Assembly: GCA_030734395.1 (NCBI GenBank)
Contig: JAUZTG010000042.1
Location: 434,001-498,000 of the forward strand
Origin: Sarocladium kiliense
Lineage: Eukaryota > Ascomycota > Sordariomycetes > Hypocreales > Sarocladiaceae
DNA: 64,000 nt
Direction: 5' to 3'
The notes under the pieces are model-generated. The model was not told the DNA's origin. It searched no databases and worked only from the letters and a program-made list of their open reading frames with translations. Positions 11,694-21,481 of this stretch are shown here, piece after piece. Position numbers and translations under genes: made by a program. Numbering within the stretch: position 1 is the stretch's first letter; every line of letters begins with the position of its first letter.

Positions 11694-11920
11694 ATGTGTC
11701 ATTACTACGAGGAGACAGTATTGTGCATGGCATGTGGCCACCCGGAGAGGGTGAGCCTCCGCAAGCCATACGACGCGCTCAGGCTACAGCAGGATTCGGC
11801 TCCTGCCCATCCTTTCGTGCAGGCGATAAAGCTACGCTTGGAAGGGTGAGAGGCACTGCTATCTGCCCCGAGTGCGAAGAGAGACTTAAAAGACTCAGAG
11901 ATGCTGCCCTGGTGGATTGA
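11694..11920 (+). pseudogene. Small cysteine-rich protein, tandem family copy 3, frameshifted
   Basis: The ATG opens a frame beginning MCHYYEETVLCMACGHPE, with Cys at 2, 11 and 14 exactly as in copies 1 and 2. The matching second half, FGSCPSF...DK...AICPECEERL, lies in another frame of the same strand and ends at the TGA at 11918-11920. The distance between halves fits an uninterrupted gene (the FGSC cysteine falls at about residue 38, against 40 and 39 in the other copies), so a single-base loss near 11780-11784 is the simplest explanation. The alternative is a 32-nt intron (GTGAGC donor at about 11749, CTCAG acceptor), which restores frame but is too short for fungal introns and would delete part of the domain. 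The central cysteine is replaced by Tyr. It could be a decayed copy, a strain-specific null or a sequencing error. Confidence 0.55.
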
Positions 11921-13741
11921 ACGGGAGGCTGTTGCTAGGTGCCAGTCGAGAAGCCTATTAACAGACAGGAGCTGTTTGGACCCGAGGAACGTGTTTTATC
12001 GAGACAGAACAAGATAATTGACAATTGACAATTGGTAACCCCATATAGTAGCCCCTTCTGAGTGGATTAGCCTGTGAAAATGTGAAAGTAGGGTACAGAC
12101 GTTATGTTGCAGACTGTTCACTTGCCGGAGACGTTGCCAGTGATGATTCAAAGCCTCCGACTCAAAGATTCGAAAAAGAGACTCACTCAGTTATTTAGCA
12201 TTCTTCCCTTCAGCGTTCGGCCTTGTTATCACAACTGATCCTCCTTCATGCGCGGGAGGCAGCAACCTGTGTTACTCCCATACTGACAATGAGGCTTGAA
12301 ACACGCCTTTGGGTGCCACGAGTTGAATGCCATAATCTCGATGTACCAGACATGATAACTAGTGACGTCAATTCTAGGTAAGCAAAGTTATGGATCCTTA
12401 GACGCAGGACTGCGAACTTTTGGAAGACTGTCAGTTTTGCTCAGAGCAACGTCGAGGTTGCTGATCAGGGAGATAAACTTGCATGATGAGTCCTTCTGCA
12501 AAAGCAATTGGTCCAGCCTATAGCGCCGACACCAGTCCACCGAGCAATCTCGAGCGGGGAATCGAGGTCTCGTGTTCGGCTTTCCTAAAGACTCAGCAGG
12601 TCGTGTACGATACTCACCACCGGACCAAGAGGCCAATGCTTGGCGCTGAGTGGTGAGGTATATGAAAGGCTAGGAACAAGTACTGATTGTGGGGTTGTCA
12701 ATGATTATCATGAACGTCCACTGCTAGCTGGCGATCAATCTTGCTTCTTCAGGTAATACTGGGCCCTCGTATCGGTTTAGCACGTTACAATGACGAGATC
12801 CAAGATCTACTCGGCCTGAAGTGAGTCTGAAGTGGAGTTAGCTGGCGGATGAATCTCTCCGTGCTGTGCCCATGGGGAGATCTGCGGCGGCTAGATTAAG
12901 TTCCGATGCAGAATGAGCCTGTTAAAAACACGTGAACCAATTAAATGAAAGCCTTGCCCGGATGACCGTTGTGATCTTCGCGTGCCTTTTGAGCTTAACC
13001 TCTCTTATACCCAACCACCGGGATTGGGCTCTAAAGTCTTGCCGAAAGAGTATGGCTGTGTAAGTGAGCTCCAACCTCAATCGCAGTTGTTTATCCATAC
13101 ATACAAGGGTCAATATGAATGAGTATATCTCCTTTCAAAGTCCAGTGAAGCACCACTGCGTAGGCTATCTGGCATTCGGTAAGTACAAATTTGCGGTCTA
13201 TTTCACTACTCGTTAAGTCTCATCTATCGATTGCAAATGAGTATCAAGAAGCCAGTTCTATTGATGAACGGAACCTTGAATATAGCTAAGGTTGGTGCTC
13301 CGAGTGTTGTCGGGCAATACCAAAGTCGCCTTCCAAGGCGCCAAGGAACACGATCGATCGTCGTCTCGATCTAAGGTAGTAAAGCTAATGCATGACCTGC
13401 CTTTCCATTGGGCTCTCCAGAATGATCTGCAAGCCAATCATTACAAATCTGATTTCAATCGATCGATGTCTGGGTAGCTCGGCCTATCTGAAGAAAGCAA
13501 GCTAGGTGCGCACTGCTGCGTAATGTCCGCCAGAGAGCGAGGAGTCTAAAGGCTAGAGAAGGCTATGATGCGTCAAGAATCGGAGTGAAAGGTCCTGATA
13601 AAGATGAACGCTTGAGAAGGTCTCATCAACTATAAGAATTTGACCTACTACTTGAGAAATACAGCACCCTGAGGTTAGCCTTTCACCTTTACCTCCTCAC
13701 ATCATTCTCGAGACCCCCCCCCCCCCCCCCCAATTGTTATC
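11921..13741. other. Intergenic, about 1.8 kb, no gene seen
   Basis: No supported gene. A tRNA-like patch near 12530-12620 on the minus strand was examined and rejected. The last part is the promoter of the peroxidase gene. Confidence 0.45.
13714..13731 (+). repeat. Poly-C homopolymer, 18 nt
   Basis: An unbroken run of 18 C lies in the 5' leader of the peroxidase gene and ends 10 nt before its ATG. Long C/G homopolymers are rare in fungal leaders and are prone to slippage, so the exact length may vary or be a sequencing artefact. Confidence 0.9.
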
Positions 13742-15254
13742 ATGAAGTTCCAATACTTGGCTGTCTTTGCGTCGGTGACGTCTTCTGTCACAGCCTTCCC
13801 AAGGCTAGGCCGTGCGGCCGACCCGATGAAGGTCAACAGCGAGAAGTGGCATGATCAGAAACGCGCGGCAGCTAAATGTCCGTTTGCTGATGCTCCCGGG
13901 AAAGTTGACGTTGGCGATGAAGCTGCTTGTCCATTTGCTGCATCCAAAGCAAAGAACAAACGAGCTGCGACCTTCGATGCGGAGAAACAACGCGTGAGCG
14001 TCTCAGGCGAACACAGCTTTGAGCCACCAGATCGCTCAAAGGGTGACCAGAGAGGTAGCTCAAGTCCTCATCCCCTTGATACCAGTCTCTTTTTAACTGA
14101 AAATAGGTCCGTGTCCCGGTTTGAACGCTCTCGCCAATCATGGCTATCTCCCACGCAATGGAGTCGCGGACATGTTCACCATCATCAAGGCCACAAATGA
14201 AGCCTACGGCATGAGTCTCGATCTCGGCGGTTTCCTGGCTGTTTACGGCACCGTATTTGATGGAAACCCTTTGTCCACAAATCCGGGATACTCAATCGGC
14301 GGTCCAAGCCGCAACAGTCAGAATATCCTCGGCGGGCTCGGTCTGCTCGGTACTCCTACTGGCCTCAGCGGAAGCCACAACAAGTACGAGTCTGATGTCA
14401 GCCCTACGAGAGGAGATCTTTACGTTGTCGGAAACAATTTCGAAGTGCAGAAAGATCGCTTCATTGACTACTGGAATGCTCTGAAGGAGGGCATTCCTGC
14501 CCCGGAACAATACTCAGCACTGGCAGACTTCCATAAGCAACGCTTTGATGAGTCCGAGAAGGAGAATCCGTACTTCTTTTACTCTCCATTTGCTGGAGTC
14601 TTGGTTTCCCCAGCGGGCTACTCGTTTCCCCCCGCCATGATGGCAAACCACTCCGACGAGTTCCCCGAGGGCATGCTGTCGCGCGAAAACCTTGCCAGTT
14701 TCTTCGGCGTCGAAGGTGACGACCCTGACAACTTCGAAGTAAAGCAAGGTCATGAACGGATTCCTGAGAACTGGTACAAGCGACCGATCGGGGATGACTT
14801 TGGCATCACCAGCTTCTTGGTTGATGTTATTGAACACGCAACAGAGTACCCGCGGCTGCTCAACATCGGTGGAAACACGGGAGAAAAGGACTCCTTCGTT
14901 GGAGTCGACATCGGGGACTTGACTGGTGGCGCTTTCAACGCAGCTGATCTTCTGGAGGATAACAATCTTCTCTGCCTCGTTGCTCAGATCATCCAAGCTG
15001 CTGCACCTGACGTCTTGGGCACAATGTTCTCCGACGTACGAAAGGCTCTAGCGCCACTTACAGACGAGCTTCAACAGCTTCTAGCGGGTAAAAGTTGCCC
15101 GCAACTGCAAGGCGTCAACTGGGATCTCTTTAAGAAGTATCCAGGCTACACCGAAGAGTATGGCACGTATGAAGGTCTTTCCAAAGGGACTTTGTCGGGG
15201 GTTACGGAAGGATTGACTGGTATTGTGGGAGGATTGATCCCTTCTCGGGGTTAA
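13742..15254 (+). CDS. Secreted heme-thiolate peroxidase (chloroperoxidase / peroxygenase family)
   Basis: Family 2 peroxidase, which uses hydrogen peroxide to halogenate or oxygenate organic substrates. Exons 13742-14054 and 14107-15254 give 486 aa. A signal peptide is visible (MKFQYLAVFASVTSSVTAFP). The intron (52 bp) falls right before the heme-binding motif: splicing gives DQRGPCPGLNALANHGYLPR, with the PCP cysteine as thiolate ligand. The acid-base region reads YESDVSPTRGD; chloroperoxidases and peroxygenases have EHD or EGD here, so the Glu is kept and the middle residue is Ser. The N-terminal pro-region carries two copies of a CPFA motif (KCPFAD and ACPFAA) before the catalytic domain. 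The C-terminal 120 residues extend past the short chloroperoxidase type, with a Gly-rich end. The gene is tail to tail with the carboxypeptidase gene, 107 bp apart. Confidence 0.9.
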
Positions 15255-15361
15255 GGTGTCTTGAAAAAAGATTTGGCCAATAAGTAGACGAGACATTCAC
15301 GATAAAGGCACCTTGTAGTCAACAATCTCTCAATTCTTGCCATTCCTTGCATGACACTCCA

Positions 15362-17063
15362 CTAATCGTCCTTCACCACCCTGTAAACTGGGTACTCCTC
15401 ACCCGCATCCACAGGAATGATGTTGTAGACCACAGCCGATGCGACATCCTCCGGTTCCAAGAGACTGATAGCAAGGGCAGCATTGACCTGACGTGTAGAG
15501 ACCCAAAAGCCACCAGCAGGAATAGTCACCTCCCTAGTATAGTTCGAAGTCGTCACAGTGTTGTGCACAATACCCTCGAACCTGGCCTCGGCGAGTGTAG
15601 ACGTCTCGATCTTGAAAGCTTCGACCTCGCCTTTGAAGTTAGACTCCAGGGTCTCAACCTCAACGCCAGAAATCCGCAGACGCTCCGCGACATCGGCCCA
15701 AGCGCGGGTGAATACGTATGCCTCTGGACGCGACCGGGTGAGGTTCGCGTCGGTGGGAGTATAGTTCTGGAGCGTCACCGGAACCTCAACGAGGCTGCCG
15801 TTGTTGGCGTCGATCCAAGACCAGGTGACGTTCTCCTCCCTAGGCTGACCGGTAATGACAATGTCCTCATCACTGTCGATGAACTCTTTGCGTGCGTCTT
15901 CTAGAGTCTGGTACACCTCATCGGCATTGTCGACTGCTGTCTGAATCAGCTCCTCGATCAAGATCAAGGTGGCTGCGACGCGGCGTTGGAAGTGCTGGTT
16001 GCCGAGGCGGATGCCACGGGTCTCGGTCAAGATGGAGATGGTCTGGCGAAGACTGTTGTGAGAAAGCGCATACTGAGTATGCGGTGCTGCCTCACTCAAT
16101 TCAGTAGAGTTCTCTGCGGCGGTGAAGTAGGTGCTGGTGCGAAGGTCGTTGCGCTCAAGAGCTCTGTACATGTTCTCCACGAAGAGGTTGATCTCCAGGT
16201 CCACAATGTCCTTGTGCACGTTCAAGGCTGCCATCGAGGACACCTCAGAATCAGCAGGGTTGATGAGGTTGCCCTCCTCTCCGAATCGCCTGCTGGGTGT
16301 ATACTCGTGGCAGTCCAGGAAGATGTGGGGAGCAAACTTGGTGTAAAGACCGATCAGGTCCCGAGTCTGCTGACGGCCCATGACTGCAAAGTCGCGGTTC
16401 GGGTCATAGCCAGTCGCAAGCTGTCTCTGGAAGTAGGCAACTCCATCGGGGTTCACGCGAGGGATGACCATGATGTCCAGCTTCTCCAGCACGGACTCGG
16501 CCCATGTTGAGTTGTCATCCATCTTGCCGAGGAACGCGAGCACTGCCTCTTCTCCTGCGGGCTCATTGCCATGAATGTGGGCCTCAATCAGAACTCGAAC
16601 TTTGGTGTTGTTGTTCTTGCTGGAATTGGGAGCCTTCAGCATAAGGTATGGGTATTGGCGGCCTTCTTCGGAGAGGAAATCCGGCGATTGGTATGTCATC
16701 CACTCGTTGCGAGCAGCAAGAGCCTGTAGGAAGTGATCTAAATGGACATGACGCAGGTCAGTCGTCTGCAGCAACTGTGCCAGCATTCGAGGCAGGGGAG
16801 AAAAGCTTACCCTGGTGCAACTGTAGCGTCGCTGATGCTGTGCCGTTCTCCCAACCGTCAGGGACATTCTCTGGGTTCAGGAAGGCCGGAGACAGCAGCT
16901 CGATGCCTTCGACATCCTCGAAGAGTTCAGAGACGAGGTCATCGTCCTTCTGCAGAGGTGCCTGGCGATTGGCATATCCTGGCGGGGGAGCATCATCGCT
17001 CTGAGCGCCGGCTAGCCCGAAGGCCAGTGGGAAGAGAGCGACGGCGATGTTCCGAAGATGCAT
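15362..17063 (-). CDS. Secreted M14-family zinc carboxypeptidase
   Basis: Metallocarboxypeptidase that removes C-terminal residues from peptides. Exons 17063-16811 and 16737-15362 give 542 aa. The start gives a clear signal peptide (MHLRNIAVALFPLAFGLAGA). The first zinc motif HxxE is in EAHIHGNEPAGEEA, the third ligand is probably in FLDCHEYTP, and the catalytic Glu in SILTETRG. The region VIPRVNPDGVAYFQR also matches the family. The 73-bp intron (GTAAGC donor, CATTTAG acceptor) joins LQLHQ to DHFLQALAARNEW. The C-terminal 180 residues form an extra domain as in several fungal M14 enzymes of this size. Likely extracellular protein degradation; substrate preference cannot be read from the sequence. 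Confidence 0.9.
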
Positions 17064-18613
17064 TGCGACGAATTGGGTATCGGCCTGGAATAGACAGTAT
17101 GAGATCACCTTCGGGACTTCAGCTACCAGCGCTCGCAGCGGACCGAGCACCACTTCTTATACTGCTCAAGCTTCAGAGCTGCCAAGAGCCGAGGGCTTCT
17201 TCCGTGTCGCCCAAGCCATCGTCTAAGCCGCTCAACGAAGGAGGAGCTCCGGCCGAGCAGCAGATCAAGTACTTGGAGGTATGCTGCCACATGGAAGTAC
17301 ATGACGTCTCCTCATGTGGTCTAGCAAAACATAGGTCATTCCTTAGAGCCCTGTACTGACCAGGAACATGGCTCAAGTCAAGACACCGGAAGAGCTCGCG
17401 CCCTCTCGGCTGTGTATTCGCAGTCGGTTACATCATCCATTCTGACGTTGTTCCCAATAAGCTTAGATCTTAGGTTGGTTTAACGCGCGGGGGAGATCCA
17501 CGAGGCTGGGATCTCCCAAGGCTTGGCTCAAGGCTTGTTCCTTCATTAGGCAGGTCGGAAGACCAGTAGGTTAACGGTTCCGCTTGGGCGCCGTTCGGCT
17601 ACTTCGAAAGCATCGTAGTCTGCACTCAGTTTCGATAAGGATGTGGATGACAATGCTCGGCGCGCGGGGCTTTGCGAAAGATTCTCGAAGAAGTTGCTGC
17701 CGACATCGGGTTTGTATGGTACAATCGATCAGTAACTCGCCAGGGTTACGGATTGTGCATTCGCCCAGTCCTTCCATGATCTCATTTCTCTCTTGAAACG
17801 TATGAGGCTCGAGGCGACTTTGCAAGGAATCAATTGATCCTCTCAATGCAGTCCAATTGAGGCTTGCCTGAGGAAGCCGCCTACTTAGTGGTGCCAGGAC
17901 GAGGAATTGGTTCAGCTTATATTGCGCTTCGTTCAATTGCAGCGTAACTGAGGCGAACGGTTCTGGTGCGCTGATCGTCTTTGCCAACCTCTTTCATTAC
18001 GTCGCTTCTAGTCCGTGGATCAGTGGCCGGGTGCGATTTTTATGTTGGCGACAGCTCTCGACAAGAGACTTACTCAACGTGTGAAAGACTTGGCCTGAAG
18101 ACAGTCAGTCATGAGGCTGAAGACCAAGTAGAAGAGAGAGCCGCTGCATTGTCGCCCTCCGTCTCAGCTCGGCTAACAGATCGGACAGTTACAATGTGGG
18201 TAATGGGCAATGGCAGGACACAAGGGCTGTGCCGGGAAGGCTATGCTATGTGCCGTAAATATGCATATCTAACCATGCTTTGGAGACGAATTAGCGGGTG
18301 TTTGTTCGCCAATCCAATGCCCAAGACAAGGGTGTCCCTGAGATAGCCCCCTGTCATTAAAGATATAGTTGATAACGTGGTGCTAAATTGATCCTACGAT
18401 GGGGTTGAAACGCGTTGAAGGACGCAGTCAGCAATTAGATAGACCAGGGGTTCTCGGAGTTCGCAAACGAGAATATATGAAAGAGCAGGAATCCCGCTCG
18501 ATACGACGTATGCGGCGGTTCGTAGATTCAACCAACATCATGGAGGGTCGCTGCCTCCCATGACCTTCGAACTGCGACCTTGACGAAGCACAAACCAGCA
18601 GCGAACCCTTAAG
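17064..18613. other. Intergenic, about 1.5 kb, no supported gene
   Basis: Shared upstream region of the carboxypeptidase (-) and the membrane protein (+). An open frame on the minus strand at 17571-17987 has only a non-ATG start and no recognisable motif, so it is not called. Confidence 0.45.
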
Positions 18614-20935
18614 ATGACGTCGCGTCAAGACGGCTTACAGGTGTCTTCGCCGCCAGCGACAATATCCGAGATGACAGGAAGTGAGCCGGCTATTCAGTGG
18701 GAAGCAAAACAGCCTGCTCATGAGAATATGTCTCTCGTCAGCGACGAAGGTCGTAAAGCCCCCAACGGCAAAGTCAAACTCCAACCTGGTTTCTTCCGCG
18801 GCCTGCTCGCCTGGTCAACCGTCATCCACTTTGTCGCCCTCGCCTCGACTCTCCTCGCCGTGAGCCTGAATATAAGGAATTGGTACTGGGCCGATGCGGA
18901 CCCAACTGGCAGAGGGCTTCTGTTTCGCGACATCCAACAAAGCCAGGATGTCCTGCAATTCGTGGCGAAACTTCATGGGAACATCATTGTCGCGTCCTTG
19001 TCTGCGATTGTTCTGCACATCGTTAGACGAATGCTGGTGGGAGATGGCGTCTCGTGGGGTCTGATGGCTGGAGCATATCAGGTCGGGGCTGCGAGTTGGT
19101 TCTTCTCTTGGGACTTTCTTGGCCCTTTGCTTACACCAGGCAAACGGAGGAATTGGCTTTTCGGCCTTGGGCTCGGATTCGCATTCGTATACTCAGCCAT
19201 TGTCGCTCCAGCATCCGCCATCGTCATTTTACCGAAACTATCTTGGTGGCCTGTCAAGAGTCCCTACGATGGGGGTGCTGGCTCAGCTCTCACGACATAC
19301 ACCGTAACACCATACGGTTCTATGTACCCAGAATCGCTCACAGAGATCGAAAATCCCACAATGGAAGATTGCAAGGTCAACATGGCTCGGTGCCCTGGCT
19401 TCGGATTCTCCAGCATCAGGAATCTCGTTGGCGAATGGGGCCTGTCAGGTAAAGACCCTGCGACGAGTATCAAGGCGAGGGGAAGCGATGCGAACCGTGT
19501 TCTTCGAGCCTCTCCGATGTACTCCGTCTTTGATAAGAGCTATGTCGGTGTAGCCTCTACTCTGCCAGCGCCAATCGTAGAGACAATGGGCCTGTTCGCC
19601 GATTTCGTTGAGAGGGAAACATCTGCAGCAGGGGCAGCAAGCGATATACTTCAACCGCGATTCAGACCGGCACAAGACACTTTTGCGTCATTGGTGCAGG
19701 TGGAGTGTACTCCTTTCTCATACCATGACTATGTCGAGACTGGCAAGGGTGAGGGTACACCAGGGTTCAGAGCGAGTGGTCTGAGGAATCTAGGTCTTGT
19801 TCCTGGATCAAAGGATGATGGGTACCAAAGCTCAAGTCAATGGGATCTCCCGGAAAGCCAGTGGAACATAGACCAGGAACTCGACGAGACGACCTTCAAA
19901 TGGGTGGATGTTGTGACGGGCGACTCATCGACTCAGCCATCGCTAGGGGCCCTGTTCACAATACCCTTTGCTCGAAACACCACCAGAGGACTGGCACAGG
20001 ACAGTCTGATCCATCCCTGCGTCATCGACGCAAGATGGGCAAAAGTCGATGTCCATTATGATCCGAAGACATCGAATACCATCGGCCATGACCTTGACGA
20101 TCTATCCATCCTAGGAAAGTTCTGGGGAAGAACCAACGGGACTTCTCTTCCCAAAGATTTTGAAGCCAAGCGAGTCCGCTTGTCACCGACATGGGCCAAT
20201 TTGCTCGACGGCGAACTTCCGGACCCATTCGACAACCTCTCCGAAACGAACGCGATCAAGGCTCTCCTCGAATTCTTCTTCGGCCTGAACGACATGCTCG
20301 ACAACGACGGCGTCAAGTCATTCGAGCCCCCAATCAGGAGACTAGGAAGAGATAAAGACAAAGCAGTCGCCGCAACAGTAGCAACCATCCTATCACTCGT
20401 GGTGGCAGAGGGCATGTCGCGGCAGCAGTTCCCAGAGCAGTATGTCGCGCGAGTGGAGGACTTCAACAATGGTACAAGTCTCCTTGCGCCGTTGTGGTAT
20501 CGCGCAGCGGGCTTTGCCGAAGGGCGACGTGTGTACTCGCAGGAGGTCATTGATACCTGGACAGCTCTTGACTGGAAGGTTGAGCGATATGGATGGGGCT
20601 ACAGCATGCAGCCGCCTACTACAAAGGCCGCTGTTGCGATCTTGCTGACGCATGTTCTTGTCCTGTTGGTGTATTTGGTCTACGTCGCTTGGTTCAGGTT
20701 ATCTCGCAAGGGCTGGTCAAGCGTGGCCTGGTCAGCTCTGCCAGATCTTGTTTCGCTGGCGTTGATGTCCTCGCCAAGAGATTCGGACAGCGTCGCGATG
20801 TTGTCAACTAATGGAAGAAAAAGACGAGATCCTACGGTTAAGATTAGGACATATGATGGAGAATCACCACAGATGGTTATTGGCCAACCAGACTACGAGG
20901 GCGAGCCTATCATGCGAGGGAAGAAGTATAGTTAA
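18614..20935 (+). CDS. Large multi-pass membrane protein, unknown function
   Basis: Intronless gene for 773 aa. I recognise no named domain. After a polar N-terminus of about 65 residues come four hydrophobic segments: about 73-93 (WSTVIHFVALASTLLAV), 120-137 (HGNIIVASLSAIVLHIV), 148-170 and 178-205 (FAFVYSAIVAPASAIVILP). Then follows a long polar, probably extracytoplasmic, domain of about 450 residues with few cysteines and a conserved-looking N-glycosylation pattern (NNTS/NGTS type sites), one more membrane segment near 680-703 (AVAILLTHVLVLLVYLVYVAWF), and a cytoplasmic tail. This topology, with a big loop between N-terminal helices and one C-terminal helix, recurs in uncharacterised ascomycete proteins. 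The ATG follows closely on in-frame stops. Function unknown. Confidence 0.8.
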   Translation: MTSRQDGLQVSSPPATISEMTGSEPAIQWEAKQPAHENMSLVSDEGRKAPNGKVKLQPGFFRGLLAWSTVIHFVALASTLLAVSLNIRNWYWADADPTGRGLLFRDIQQSQDVLQFVAKLHGNIIVASLSAIVLHIVRRMLVGDGVSWGLMAGAYQVGAASWFFSWDFLGPLLTPGKRRNWLFGLGLGFAFVYSAIVAPASAIVILPKLSWWPVKSPYDGGAGSALTTYTVTPYGSMYPESLTEIENPTMEDCKVNMARCPGFGFSSIRNLVGEWGLSGKDPATSIKARGSDANRVLRASPMYSVFDKSYVGVASTLPAPIVETMGLFADFVERETSAAGAASDILQPRFRPAQDTFASLVQVECTPFSYHDYVETGKGEGTPGFRASGLRNLGLVPGSKDDGYQSSSQWDLPESQWNIDQELDETTFKWVDVVTGDSSTQPSLGALFTIPFARNTTRGLAQDSLIHPCVIDARWAKVDVHYDPKTSNTIGHDLDDLSILGKFWGRTNGTSLPKDFEAKRVRLSPTWANLLDGELPDPFDNLSETNAIKALLEFFFGLNDMLDNDGVKSFEPPIRRLGRDKDKAVAATVATILSLVVAEGMSRQQFPEQYVARVEDFNNGTSLLAPLWYRAAGFAEGRRVYSQEVIDTWTALDWKVERYGWGYSMQPPTTKAAVAILLTHVLVLLVYLVYVAWFRLSRKGWSSVAWSALPDLVSLALMSSPRDSDSVAMLSTNGRKRRDPTVKIRTYDGESPQMVIGQPDYEGEPIMRGKKYS

Positions 20936-21075
20936 TGTTGTACATTGTAGCCCTAACTAAACGCTCCGTTATACAATTCGACTCGAAGTCTTCTTTTCCA
21001 TCGACCTTTTGACGCGTAGAATCAATCATGGTTTCAACACCTTCTTACACACTTGCAGTAGCCAACGACCAGCGT

Positions 21076-21481
21076 CTAGTTGCAAGTGGTATCCGTACAG
21101 ATGGCACTCTCATCGTAGCATCGGCAGATACAAGTGTTCTGCTCATCGCAGTACGCATTGCAATAGCCAATAGCAAAGCAGTGCAAGAAGCAGCCGTCAA
21201 CGGGGCCAACTTGGATGTTGCATGAGACGCGCTTGTCGAGCGACTCGATGTTGCGACTCTGCAGGTCGGCAACGTTCACCTGTCGTATAATGTTAGACCC
21301 GGAACTTCTCATGATAACATGGGACTTGACGTACCTCTGGGGCATCTCCAATGTGTCCAGACTGGCAAGAAATGCCGCCTGTCGCGTGGTCACCGGAGCA
21401 GGTCACGTCCGCGGCGGGATCGTACCAGGAGTTGCCGGCGAAGGCAACGGAGATGAGGCTAATGATGGCGATGAACTTCAT
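21076..21481 (-). CDS. Secreted ten-cysteine peptide precursor (defensin-like or effector-like)
   Basis: Two exons, 21481-21335 and 21279-21076, encode 116 aa. The intron (55 bp) has a GTACGT donor, TCTAACAT branch site and CGACAG acceptor. Residues 1-15 are a signal peptide (MKFIAIISLISVAFA). A pro-region follows with two cysteines (28 and 39), then a dibasic LDKR at 63-66, a classic Kex2 site. The released peptide would be 50 residues with cysteines at its positions 3, 13, 17, 23, 27, 33, 35, 37, 44 and 49. It contains CxxxC twice and CxCxC, the spacing elements of cysteine-stabilised alpha-beta peptides, though ten cysteines exceed the usual six or eight. A TATAAAAG box lies about 130 nt upstream. 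Possible roles are antimicrobial peptide or secreted effector; none can be fixed from sequence. Confidence 0.75.

Noticed and set aside
12388..12636. tRNA-like patch on the minus strand (TGGTCCGGTGG and CCTCGATTCC resemble A and B boxes)
   Set aside because: The T-stem does not pair and no acceptor stem or anticodon loop could be drawn.
17571..17987. 138-aa frame on the minus strand
   Set aside because: Starts with TTG, no internal ATG early on, no recognisable motif or neighbour support.
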